Shown one piece after another: positions 8,115 to 15,145 of a DNA stretch of 15,569 nucleotides. Every line of letters begins with the position of its first letter. The stretch's first letter is position 1. The stretch spans positions 1 to 15,569 of the forward strand of contig NZ_JAKDJE010000069.1 in the NCBI RefSeq assembly GCF_030454045.1, written 5' to 3'. The DNA comes from Psychrobacter sp. (lineage in GTDB: Bacteria > Pseudomonadota > Gammaproteobacteria > Pseudomonadales > Moraxellaceae). Both the position numbers and the translations under genes were made by a program. The notes under the pieces were generated by a model. It did not search any database, was not told the DNA's origin, and saw only the letters and a list, made by a program, of their open reading frames with translations.

Positions 8115-8612
8115 TCATGACAGCTCTATCGAAAAATTCTCACCCAAGCTCTTTTCAATGGCATTATCTGTCACTGCCGCTGCTGTCAATTTGACAGCGC
8201 TAGTAATCGCATTCCCATTTGCCCAATATTCAGCACCATGAGGGACGACCTTGATCAGCTGTACCTTTGGGTCTTCTTTACCTTTTTCAAAGTAAGCATT
8301 ATAAGTCATTGACCAAAGCTCATCTAACTTGTCTTTATCATCTACCAGCTCTGCTTTACCAGTGATAGATAAATATTGTTTGTTGTCTTGGCTGACATAG
8401 GCCAAATTGACTTGTGGATCGTTTTTGATGTTATCGATGGTCTCACAAGGGCTGTGACCGATAAACCAAATTTCTTTGGCACCAATACTGGTCTCGGTGG
8501 TATTCATGGGGCACGAGTGAAGATGGCTCTCACTGGTGCGCGTGGTCATCATCGTATATTTGATGTCTTTTACCATGGCTTGTAATGTATCTAGCTGTTT
8601 TTGCTTATTCAT
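8115..8612 (-). CDS. General stress protein 26-like, pyridoxamine-phosphate-oxidase-like FMN-binding split barrel
   Basis: A 165-residue protein of the split-barrel flavin/pyridoxamine-phosphate-oxidase-like superfamily (general stress protein 26 group, COG3871). Seen: N-terminal helix MNKQKQLDTLQAMVKDIKY, the barrel strand with HLHSCPM, where homologues read H-x-x-PM, then KEIWFIG, NLAYVSQDNKQYLSITGKAEL, the helix DKLDELWSMTYNAYFEKGKEDP, and VQLIKVVPHGAEYW, all in family order. Such proteins bind a flavin; whether this one has enzyme activity is unknown. ATG at 8612 has AAAGGA 8 bases upstream. It is about half identical, nearly without gaps, to the protein encoded at 9000-9494, so the pair arose by duplication. 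The catalytic or binding segment SESHLHSCPMNT differs clearly from SKGDVHAWPMTT in the other copy, so the two may differ in ligand. Confidence 0.9.
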   Translation of the reverse strand: MNKQKQLDTLQAMVKDIKYTMMTTRTSESHLHSCPMNTTETSIGAKEIWFIGHSPCETIDNIKNDPQVNLAYVSQDNKQYLSITGKAELVDDKDKLDELWSMTYNAYFEKGKEDPKVQLIKVVPHGAEYWANGNAITSAVKLTAAAVTDNAIEKSLGENFSIELS

Positions 8613-8873
8613 AATAGTTATCCTTTACTATTTTAAGTGAGATTGAATTTAAGTGAGGGTGAAAATTAGAGCGATTTATTAACAAGAGTTATTTATTAGA
8701 AAATGGTTTGTGCATTGTCGATGCTCATGATCATCCTTACTAACATTGCCATTATCAATATAACGATATCATCCAACATAACAATACAGTCGGACTGTAA
8801 TACTCTGTGATGGTTTGTAATGGCTTATCAACGTGATGGCAGGTGGTATACTACAGATAAAATGTAGACACAA
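8613..8873 (-). promoter_or_regulatory. Promoter region of the first stress-protein gene, with palindrome and repeats
   Basis: For the minus strand, TTGTTA (8784-8779), a 16-base spacer and TATATT (8762-8757) make a plausible sigma-70 promoter. Directly upstream of its -35 lies a perfect 15-bp palindrome, TACAGTC-G-GACTGTA (8785-8799), a good candidate binding site. The transcript would have a leader of about 138 bases that contains CTCACTTAAA twice (8657-8648 and 8641-8632), the second just upstream of the ribosome-binding site. None of these was matched to a known regulator. Confidence 0.4.
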
Positions 8874-8907
8874 AAAACGCCAATAAACAAAGGATTATTG
8901 GCGTTTT
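8874..8907 (-). terminator. Intrinsic terminator after second stress-protein gene
   Basis: A 13-bp stem (8874-8886 with 8895-8907) around an 8-base loop. On the minus strand the stem runs into a six-T tract, ending the transcript about 93 bases after the stop of the gene at 9000-9494. Confidence 0.85.
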
Positions 8908-8999
8908 GGTTTGTCAAATAATTTTGACTTATCAAATAGCAATATGGGTTTAAAAACTGAGCAGTTACCGCAGGCTATTTTTGATTTATGGCTTTAAGA

Positions 9000-9494
9000 T
9001 TATAACGTGACTTCAAATTGCTCGCCGATATCTTCTGCCGTTTTGCCATCTTGTAGGGCTGCTGCTGCCATTTTAAACATATTAATAGTAGAGCTACCAC
9101 CTAACCAGCACTCAACGCCATGTGGGACGACTTTGATCAGCTGTACGTTCGGATCTTCTTTACCATGCTCAAAAAACGCATTGTAGACTGGTGACCACAG
9201 TTCTTCTAATTTGTTTTTATCCGTTGGTAACTCAGCATTGGCGCTGACAGAGACATAGTCTTTTTCATCTTTAGAAGCATAAGACAAACCAATTTTTTGA
9301 TTGTTCTGAATGTCTTTGACCACATCTGAGGTTTTATCACCGATGAACCAAATCTCTTTACCACCGATACTCGCTTCGCTGGTCGTCATTGGCCAAGCAT
9401 GTACATCACCTTTACTGTTGACGGTGCTTAACATCGCAAATTTTACATCTTTAATAACGTCTTGTATTTTGTCGATTTGTTCTTGCTTGTTCAT
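9000..9494 (-). CDS. General stress protein 26-like, FMN-binding split barrel (paralogue)
   Basis: A 164-residue paralogue of the protein at 8115-8612 with the same order of elements: MNKQEQIDKIQDVIKDVKF, the barrel strand DVHAWPM, KEIWFIG, IGLSYASKDEKDYVSVSANAEL, DKNKLEELWSPVYNAFFEHG and VQLIKVVPHGVECW. The VHAWPM segment is closer to the usual family pattern than the HLHSCPM of its sister, so this may be the ancestral-type copy. Flavin or pyridoxal-phosphate binding is known for the superfamily; the role here is not. ATG at 9494 is preceded by AAGGAAA at a suitable distance. It has its own terminator and lies 387 bases upstream of its paralogue on the same strand, so the two are probably separate transcription units. 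Confidence 0.9.
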   Translation of the reverse strand: MNKQEQIDKIQDVIKDVKFAMLSTVNSKGDVHAWPMTTSEASIGGKEIWFIGDKTSDVVKDIQNNQKIGLSYASKDEKDYVSVSANAELPTDKNKLEELWSPVYNAFFEHGKEDPNVQLIKVVPHGVECWLGGSSTINMFKMAAAALQDGKTAEDIGEQFEVTL

Positions 9495-9932
9495 AGGAAT
9501 TTCCTTTTTTTTATAGTGATTAGCGTTAATAAGTTGTAGTAATAATTTTTATTCAAGGTAGATGTGATAGGTGTTAAAAAACATCGCCTTAACAACTGGA
9601 ACTAGAATACCGAGTAGCGGCCCTACATTTATATAGGTGCCCAGTAATGCGATGTGAATGTTTGTAAGGAGTATGAGGGTTAGGTAAAAATTGCGACGCC
9701 GAGTGTCGTCACTGTATTTGAATGCTGTCTAAACATTCATGGGCTAAACACTCATGGGCGGATTATTGAATTGATTGATTGTGTTATTGAGCATGTGGTT
9801 AGCGGCGACACCGTATCAGTTATCAGCAATTTATCTTGGTTTAGACCTGCTTATTATAGGTCTTCTTGTTATAATACCCAGACCATTTACTTAGCATGGC
9901 AGAGATGCCTTGATCTTACGGATTATGCCTTT
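9495..9932. other. Divergent intergenic region between stress gene and purL
   Basis: It holds the promoters of the minus-strand stress gene and of purL. The purL frame is open back to 9771, but the upstream 54 codons show no PurL similarity and contain the best promoter, so they are treated as non-coding. No other gene is seen. Confidence 0.55.
9843..9875 (+). promoter_or_regulatory. Likely purL promoter with overlapping inverted repeat
   Basis: TGTTATAAT (9867-9875) is an extended -10 element with a perfect consensus hexamer, placing the start near 9882 and giving a leader of about 50 bases before ATG 9933. A perfect inverted repeat AGACCT-N9-AGGTCT (9843-9848, 9857-9862) covers the -35 area, where a repressor would block polymerase. 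It does not look like the E. coli PurR box. Confidence 0.55.
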
Positions 9933-12900
9933 ATGATGACCATCGCCGGACAACCGTTTCTTACCGATTTTCAGACGCAGCAACTCATCAGTCAGTTCCA
10001 GCAAAAAACCGAGCTAAATGTTAGTCAAATAAGTACTCAGCAAGTGTATGTACTCTCACGCGAATTGAGCGGTGATGAGCACAAAAAATCCTTAGACTTG
10101 TTTGGGATCAAAGAAGCGATCGCGCTTACCACGCCACAAGACAACCAACTGCAAGTGATCGTGGCGCCGCGCTTTGGCACCATCTCACCATGGGCGAGTA
10201 AAGCCACCGATATTTTTAATAACTGTGAAATCAAAATCAACCGTGTTGAGCGTGTCGTGGTTTATACGCTAACGCTTGAGAATGAAGCGGCTGACAACAA
10301 GCTACCCGCTGCCGCTGAGCAGTTATTGTTTGACCGTATGACCCAGAGTTTGGTCTATGACTTGAGCGATGTCAGCAAGTTGTTTGATGATCAAGCACCA
10401 GCCTCACTCAATCATATCGATGTCATCGGACAAGGTCAGTCAGCACTAGAGTCGGCCAATACCGAGTTCGGCTTTGCGTTATCCAGCGAAGACATCGACT
10501 ATCTGATGAATGCGTATGTCAATGAATTAGGTCGCAATCCAACCGACGTTGAGCTGATGATGTTTGCACAGGCGAACTCAGAGCATTGCCGTCATAAGAT
10601 ATTTAATGCCCAGTGGACCGTTGATGGTGAGGTGCAGCCAAAATCACTATTCCAAATGATCAAAAACACCTATCAGTCGAATCCACAAGGCATCTTATCA
10701 GCCTATAAAGACAACGCCGCTGTGATGGCTGGGTCTGATGGCATGCGTTTTTATCCTATCCCAACGGATGCGATGCATGCCAATTCAATCCATCCTTATG
10801 GATTCCATCAAGAAGACATCGATATCTTGATGAAAGTTGAGACGCACAATCACCCAACGGCAATTGCTCCGTATTCAGGTGCAGCAACGGGTTCTGGCGG
10901 TGAGATTCGTGACGAAGGTGCAACAGGTCGCGGCGGTAAGCCAAAAGCGGGTCTAGCAGGTTTTCATGTGTCGCATCTACATATCCCAGAGCTGTCCGAG
11001 AAATGGGAGCAGTCAGGTCAGCTGAGCACGCAAGCCTATGGTACGCCAGACCGTATGGCAACCAGCCTTGAGATTATGCTTGATGCCCCATTAGGTAGCG
11101 CCAACTTCTCAAACGAGTTTGGTCGTCCGAACCTATGCGGTTATTTCCGTAGTTTTCAGCTAGATACCTCTGCGGCAAAAGACGGTAGCGAGATGCGCGG
11201 CTACCACAAGCCCATCATGCTGGCAGGTGGTTACGGCAATATCAAACGCAACTTGATTGAAAAAAATGCGATTAAAAAAGGCGATTTGCTCATCGTTCTG
11301 GGTGGCCCTGCAATGCAAATCGGTCTAGGCGGCGGCGCGGCCTCATCGGTCGATAGTGGCGAGCTTGATGAAGGTTTGGATTTTGCTTCAGTCCAGCGCG
11401 ACAATGCTGAGATGGAGCGTCGCTGTCAGGAAGTCATCGATCGCTGCTGGGCGCTTGCCGGCAACGACATTGAAGTGAGCAATGATAGTCAAGACGGCAA
11501 CCCCATCGTCTCTATTCATGATGTCGGCGCGGGCGGTCTGTCAAACGCCATGCCTGAGCTGGTCAACGACCATGAGATGGGCGCGCATCTGAACTTGCGT
11601 AAGATCCCATCGTTAGAAGCGGGCATGTCACCGATGGCGATCTGGTCAAACGAAGCGCAAGAGCGTTATGTGCTGGCGATTCGCCCAGAGAGCAAAGATC
11701 AGTTTGACGCGATCTGTGCCCGTGAGCGCTGTCCATATGCCATCTTGGGTGAGGCGACGGATATCCGTCAGCTAATCGTTGATGATGAGCTATTGGACGA
11801 GCAACCAGTCGATATGCCGATGCAAGTGCTGCTCGGTGGTACACCAAAAATGCAACGCAGCTTTGAGCGTACTGATAGCACGTTACCAGCATTAGAGCTT
11901 AATGATGTGAACTTAGCTGAGTCAATCACCGATGTATTGCGTCACCCAACCGTGGCGAGCAAATCATTCTTGATCAGCATTGGTGATCGCTCTATCACCG
12001 GTATGGTCGTGCGTGATCAGTATGTGGGTCGCTATCAAGTGCCTGTATCAGATTGTGCGGTGACGGCGTCAGGCTTAGTGGCACTAAATGGTCAGCCGAT
12101 GACTGGTGAAGCCATGAGTGTGGGCGAGCGTACGCCTGTTGCGCTGATCAATCCAAAAGCCTCTGCGCGTCTAGCAGTCGGTGAAGCGATTACCAACATC
12201 GCGGGCGCGCGTATCGCTCAGCTATCCGATATCACCATGTCGGCGAACTGGATGGCGGCATGTGGCGACGACGCGGAAGACGCGGCATTGTTTGACGCCG
12301 TTCACGCAGTCGGCGAAGAGCTATGCCCAGCACTGGGTATTGCGATTCCAGTCGGTAAAGACTCGCTATCGATGCGTGCTAACTGGAGTGATGAAGAGGG
12401 CGCTGACAAATCTGTCGTCTCGCCAATGAGTTTGGTCGTAACTGCGTTTGCTCCTGTGGTTGATGTAGCAAAAACGCTAACCCCCGAGCTAATCAATGGT
12501 GACAGCGCGTTCTACCGTATTGACCTATCTAAAGGTAAATTGCGTCTAGGCGGTTCGATCCTCGCACAAACGCTGAGCCAGCTTGGCAACGACTGCCCAG
12601 ATCTAGCGCAGCCAAGCGATTTGATCGACTTCTTTAACTTTGTCCAAGCGGGTAATGAGCAAGGCATCATCAGTGCCTATCACGATATCGGTGATGGCGG
12701 TCTGCTTGCGACCGTCGCAGAGATGCAGTTCACCAGCCGTCAAGGTATCAAGCTGTCATTAGATGATGACAACTTACTCGGTCAGCTGTTCAGTGAAGAG
12801 TTGGGCGCGATCATCCAAGTATTGCCAGAAAACGTCGCTGCACTCATGCAGTTGGCCGAAGAGTTTAACGTCAGCGATATGCTCAGTCTCGTCGGTCAAA

Positions 12901-13937
12901 GCTCGGAAGAAGACAGCCTACTGATCCAAACGCCAACGCTCATGGGCGATGACACGCTACGCTTTAGCCGTACTGAATTACAGCAGGCGTGGACTCAGGT
13001 CAGCTATCAAATCGCTCGCCGCCGTGATAACCCAGCGTGCGTACAGCAAGAGTATGACTTGATTAGCGACGCGAGCCATAAAGGTCTCATCGCTGCGCCA
13101 AACTTTGATCTGAACCAAAAAGTGGAAGCGCCTTATGTAAACAGCCGTGCTGATGCTAATAACAGCCAACCAAGAGTCGCAATCCTCCGTGAGCAAGGTG
13201 TCAACGGTCAGACGGAAATGGCAGCAGGCTTTACCCAAGCGGGCTTTGAAGCGGTCGATGTACATATGAGCGATCTACTGAGTGGTCGCATCAATCTACG
13301 TGATTTCGACGGTCTGGTCGCTTGTGGTGGCTTTAGTTATGGTGACGTACTCGGCGCAGGTTCAGGCTGGGCAAACTCTATCTTGTTCCATGATGAGCTA
13401 CGCATGCAGTTTGTCCGCTTCTTTGCCCGTCCTGATACCTTCTCATTGGGTGTCTGTAACGGCTGTCAGATGATGGCGCAATTGAAAGATTTGATCCCAG
13501 GCGCAGAAAACTTCCCGCGCTTCATCGCTAATAAATCCGCGCGTTTTGAAGCGCGTACGGTCAATGTCAAAATCGAGCGTACCAAGTCGATCCTGTTCAA
13601 AGGCATGCAAGACAGCATCTTGCCAATCGCGGTGGCGCATGGTGAAGGCTATGCCACGCTGGACAATACCGAGATCGACGGTATGGCAAAACACGGTCAG
13701 CTTGCGATGCGTTATGTCGATAGCCAAGGTCATCCAACTGAGACGTATCCGCTCAATCCAAACGGTTCGCTCGGCGGTGTCACAGGTCTGTGTAGCACCG
13801 ATGGTCGCGTCACGATTATGATGCCGCACCCTGAGCGTAATCTAAAAGCCTATAACCATAGCTGGAAACCAGAAGCGTGGGATGAGGATGGCGCATGGAT
13901 GCGTATGTTCCGCAATGCGCGCGCTTGGTTTAGATAG
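9933..13937 (+). CDS. purL: Phosphoribosylformylglycinamidine synthase (FGAM synthase), large single-chain form
   Basis: The fourth step of de novo purine synthesis: ATP- and glutamine-dependent conversion of FGAR to FGAM. The 1334 residues hold the PurS-like N-terminal domain, a linker, two AIR-synthase-like ATP-binding halves and a C-terminal glutaminase, the layout of the long proteobacterial enzyme. Seen: RFGTISPWASKATDI, FAQANSEHCRHKIFNA (211-226), VETHNHPTA (from 302), SGGEIRDEGATGRGGKPKAG, IHDVGAGGLSNAMPE, YHDIGDGGL, then the amidotransferase triad C1175 (GVCNGCQMM), H1299 and E1301 (MMPHPERN). Start chosen: ATGATG at 9933, because MMTIAGQPFLTDF aligns with the usual start and lies just after a strong promoter. 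The gene ends in DGAWMRMFRNARAWFR; these last codons recur in decayed form 891 bases downstream. It is probably transcribed alone. Confidence 0.97.
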   Translation: MMTIAGQPFLTDFQTQQLISQFQQKTELNVSQISTQQVYVLSRELSGDEHKKSLDLFGIKEAIALTTPQDNQLQVIVAPRFGTISPWASKATDIFNNCEIKINRVERVVVYTLTLENEAADNKLPAAAEQLLFDRMTQSLVYDLSDVSKLFDDQAPASLNHIDVIGQGQSALESANTEFGFALSSEDIDYLMNAYVNELGRNPTDVELMMFAQANSEHCRHKIFNAQWTVDGEVQPKSLFQMIKNTYQSNPQGILSAYKDNAAVMAGSDGMRFYPIPTDAMHANSIHPYGFHQEDIDILMKVETHNHPTAIAPYSGAATGSGGEIRDEGATGRGGKPKAGLAGFHVSHLHIPELSEKWEQSGQLSTQAYGTPDRMATSLEIMLDAPLGSANFSNEFGRPNLCGYFRSFQLDTSAAKDGSEMRGYHKPIMLAGGYGNIKRNLIEKNAIKKGDLLIVLGGPAMQIGLGGGAASSVDSGELDEGLDFASVQRDNAEMERRCQEVIDRCWALAGNDIEVSNDSQDGNPIVSIHDVGAGGLSNAMPELVNDHEMGAHLNLRKIPSLEAGMSPMAIWSNEAQERYVLAIRPESKDQFDAICARERCPYAILGEATDIRQLIVDDELLDEQPVDMPMQVLLGGTPKMQRSFERTDSTLPALELNDVNLAESITDVLRHPTVASKSFLISIGDRSITGMVVRDQYVGRYQVPVSDCAVTASGLVALNGQPMTGEAMSVGERTPVALINPKASARLAVGEAITNIAGARIAQLSDITMSANWMAACGDDAEDAALFDAVHAVGEELCPALGIAIPVGKDSLSMRANWSDEEGADKSVVSPMSLVVTAFAPVVDVAKTLTPELINGDSAFYRIDLSKGKLRLGGSILAQTLSQLGNDCPDLAQPSDLIDFFNFVQAGNEQGIISAYHDIGDGGLLATVAEMQFTSRQGIKLSLDDDNLLGQLFSEELGAIIQVLPENVAALMQLAEEFNVSDMLSLVGQSSEEDSLLIQTPTLMGDDTLRFSRTELQQAWTQVSYQIARRRDNPACVQQEYDLISDASHKGLIAAPNFDLNQKVEAPYVNSRADANNSQPRVAILREQGVNGQTEMAAGFTQAGFEAVDVHMSDLLSGRINLRDFDGLVACGGFSYGDVLGAGSGWANSILFHDELRMQFVRFFARPDTFSLGVCNGCQMMAQLKDLIPGAENFPRFIANKSARFEARTVNVKIERTKSILFKGMQDSILPIAVAHGEGYATLDNTEIDGMAKHGQLAMRYVDSQGHPTETYPLNPNGSLGGVTGLCSTDGRVTIMMPHPERNLKAYNHSWKPEAWDEDGAWMRMFRNARAWFR

Positions 13938-13953
13938 GCTAAGTTGGTTTAGA
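13923..13953 (+). repeat. Direct repeat copy A: 31-base core spanning the purL stop codon
   Basis: Identical to 14814-14844. It covers the last codons of purL, the TAG, and 16 bases after it. It is itself built from two direct 10-base repeats, TTGGTTTAGA at 13925-13934 and 13944-13953, spaced by 9 bases. Candidate attachment or crossover site on the left side of the toxin-antitoxin cassette. Confidence 0.8.
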
Positions 13954-13984
13954 GTATTGTTGTAGATAACTATTTTTTAGAATG

Positions 13985-14013
13985 AAAAGGTGAGCGTAAA
14001 GCTCACCTTTTTT
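13985..14013 (+). terminator. Intrinsic terminator of purL
   Basis: AAAAGGTGAGC (13985-13995) pairs perfectly with 14001-14011 around GTAAA, followed by more T. A second version of the same terminator is at 14861-14890. Confidence 0.9.
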
Positions 14014-14060
14014 GTGTTTATGATATTTAGCTTAATTAGATCCAGAAAAAACATATAGAT

Positions 14061-14103
14061 AAGTACTTCAATGACGTATATAATAAGACATAAAGATAAA
14101 GGA
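14061..14103 (+). promoter_or_regulatory. Candidate promoter and operator of the toxin-antitoxin operon
   Basis: TATAAT (14079-14084) lies 26 bases before the toxin ATG; no good -35 is seen. The perfect 8-base palindrome AAGTACTT (14061-14068) just upstream is a possible site for autorepression by the antitoxin, as is usual in such operons. The ribosome-binding site AAGGA (14099-14103) is 6 bases from the ATG. Confidence 0.45.
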
Positions 14104-14109
14104 TATTGA

Positions 14110-14445
14110 ATGTTACATTTCATCGAAACGCCAATATTTACTAAGCAAGTACTGAAACTATTAGATGATGAAGCTTATAAAGAGCTACAGGAAAATCTAA
14201 TCAATAATCCAGAACAAGGTGATTTGATTCAAGGTACAGGGGGCGTTCGAAAAACCAGATGGGCACTTAACCAAGGTAAGAGTGGCGGTATTCGGATTAT
14301 CTATTATTTTGTGAATAGTCAAGGCATATTTTTTATGCTGCTAGCTTATCCGAAGAATAAACAAGCCTCTCTATCAAGCGAAGAGAAGTCTGGTTTATAC
14401 AAACTGACTCAACAAATTAAAGAGGTGTATAGCCATGAGCAATGA
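14110..14445 (+). CDS. HigB2-like toxin, RelE/ParE superfamily
   Basis: A 111-residue type II toxin. Members of this family are ribosome-dependent mRNA interferases that stall translation until the partner antitoxin is renewed. Seen: N-terminal FIETPIFTKQV, a helix around DEAYKELQENLINNPEQG, then the family hallmark GDLIQGTGGVRKTRWA (37-52), the strand GGIRIIYYF (59-67) and FMLLAYPKNKQASLS (74-89), with arginines and lysines in the positions where the family puts its mRNA-cleaving residues. The length matches HigB2. The gene has a good ribosome-binding site and overlaps the antitoxin gene by 11 bases. Toxin-first order is typical of HigBA-type pairs. It looks intact. It lies inside a segment bounded by repeated purL 3' ends and is more AT-rich than purL, consistent with acquisition. 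Cleavage activity is inferred from the family only. Confidence 0.9.
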   Translation: MLHFIETPIFTKQVLKLLDDEAYKELQENLINNPEQGDLIQGTGGVRKTRWALNQGKSGGIRIIYYFVNSQGIFFMLLAYPKNKQASLSSEEKSGLYKLTQQIKEVYSHEQ

Positions 14446-14716
14446 ATTTTACGATGATTTATCTACATCACTAAATCAAGCATTGGCGATTGCTAAAGGA
14501 CAGGCTCAGCCTAGCCGCCAGTTTACCCATGACGTGCCTAGTATTAAGGAAATAAGAACTAAGACAGGGCTATCGCAACAGCAGTTTGCCGATAAACTTA
14601 ATATCAGTTCGCGTACCTTACAAAATTGGGAGCAAGGTACTAGAAACCCAACAGGGGCTGCGGTCACATTAATGCGCTTATTGAATAAAAAGCCTGAGTT
14701 AATTACCGAAGCTTAA
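14435..14716 (+). CDS. Xre-family antitoxin, NadS/HigA2-like
   Basis: A 93-residue helix-turn-helix protein that should neutralise the preceding toxin and repress their joint promoter. Seen: an N-terminal region MSNEFYDDLSTSLNQALAIA that in HigA2-like proteins is the flexible toxin-binding part, then IKEIRTKTGLSQQQFADKL, the Cro/C1-type HTH (roughly 38-68) with recognition helix SSRTLQNWEQG, and a short C-terminal helix. ATG at 14435 has GAGG 8 bases upstream, inside the toxin gene; the 11-base overlap indicates coupled translation. No terminator directly follows; the nearest is the second copy of the purL terminator at 14861. The pairing with the toxin is secure from context and family; symbol left open because HigA2 and NadS names overlap. 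Confidence 0.9.
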   Translation: MSNEFYDDLSTSLNQALAIAKGQAQPSRQFTHDVPSIKEIRTKTGLSQQQFADKLNISSRTLQNWEQGTRNPTGAAVTLMRLLNKKPELITEA

Positions 14717-14813
14717 TTGATCAAAAACAGTCAATCTTATCTTGGTCACGCACTCGGTGATGTTACGGACGCACAATGACGGTGCGTAGATGCATATGTT
14801 CCTTAATGTTCGT

Positions 14814-14844
14814 GCTTGGTTTAGATAGGCTAAGTTGGTTTAGA
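14814..14844 (+). repeat. Direct repeat copy B: 31-base core identical to the purL stop region
   Basis: Identical to 13923-13953, exactly 891 bases downstream, and includes the same two TTGGTTTAGA repeats. It bounds the toxin-antitoxin segment on the right. Confidence 0.8.
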
Positions 14845-14860
14845 ATATTATTGTAGATAT

Positions 14861-14890
14861 AAAAAGGTGGGCGTAATGCTCACCTTTTTT
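14861..14890. terminator. Second copy of the purL terminator
   Basis: A 12-position stem (14861-14872 with 14878-14889) around GTAAT contains one G-T pair, which is a G-U pair in plus-strand RNA and a mismatch in minus-strand RNA. T runs exist on both strands. It would end the toxin-antitoxin transcript from the left and, less efficiently, a minus-strand transcript from the right. Confidence 0.8.
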
Positions 14891-14926
14891 GTGTTTGGGT
14901 TTTGGTTCTATTGGGAGCTAATCCTG

Positions 14927-15060
14927 CTTTTCGCTACTATCTTGGTCGTTCACTGGGGCGGTGGCTAAGGATAGAGGCGTTCCAACATTCGAGCGACCAC
15001 CTCTAGCCAAGCCTCCGCAGCCCAGTGACCAACCAAGTATATCCGCTGCAGTCGGGGCTA
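14927..15060. repeat. Large imperfect palindrome, possible structured RNA element
   Basis: Two arms of about 60 bases match each other's complement. Paired blocks: CTTGGT (14941-14946) with 15032-15037, CACTGGG (14951-14957) with 15021-15027, GCGG (14958-14961) with 15015-15018, TGGCT (14962-14966) with 15005-15009, and TAGAGG (14972-14977) with 15000-15005 (one base shared with the previous block), around a 22-base loop. Weaker pairing continues outwards to AGCT/GGCT at the ends. It is GC-richer than its surroundings and lies downstream of the minus-strand gene at 15146-15508. The arms are not identical, so compensating changes may have kept the pairing. Type unknown: it could be a mobile palindromic repeat or an RNA. 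A 71-codon minus-strand frame across it is most likely a by-product. Confidence 0.6.
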
Positions 15061-15145
15061 AAACGCGCCTCTGAATGACCATTTTATGATAAATTAGTCT
15101 GAACTTTAATTTTAATCGGTGCGCTAGATGCACACTACGAGCTTT

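Larger units (their letters stand above)
14778..14895 (+). pseudogene. Decayed second copy of the purL 3' end and its flank
   Basis: Read in frame, 14778-14828 gives DGA-stop-MHMFLNVRAWFR-stop, against DGAWMRMFRNARAWFR-stop at the real purL end. A Trp codon has become TAG and most other changes are synonymous or mild. About 26 of the first 36 bases match, then 31 of 31 (14814-14844), then the flank with few changes and a 15-base gap relative to copy A, then the terminator and GTGTTT. It has no start and cannot be expressed as purL; it is a relic or displaced 3' end. Confidence 0.85.

Noticed and set aside
9771..9932. N-terminal extension of PurL by 54 codons
   Set aside because: The frame is open, but these codons do not resemble PurL, they contain the best promoter, and the usual N terminus begins at the ATGATG at 9933.
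11563..11892. Long antisense frames inside purL and acs
   Set aside because: They are mirror effects of codon usage in large GC-richer genes and carry no domain signal.
14927..15060. Integron attC site
   Set aside because: The palindrome lacks RYYYAAC and GTTRRRY boxes at its ends, and no integrase or array of cassettes is present.
14918..15133. 71-codon minus-strand frame over the large palindrome
   Set aside because: It coincides with the palindrome, has a composition dictated by it, and lacks a family match; kept only as an alternative that a search could test.
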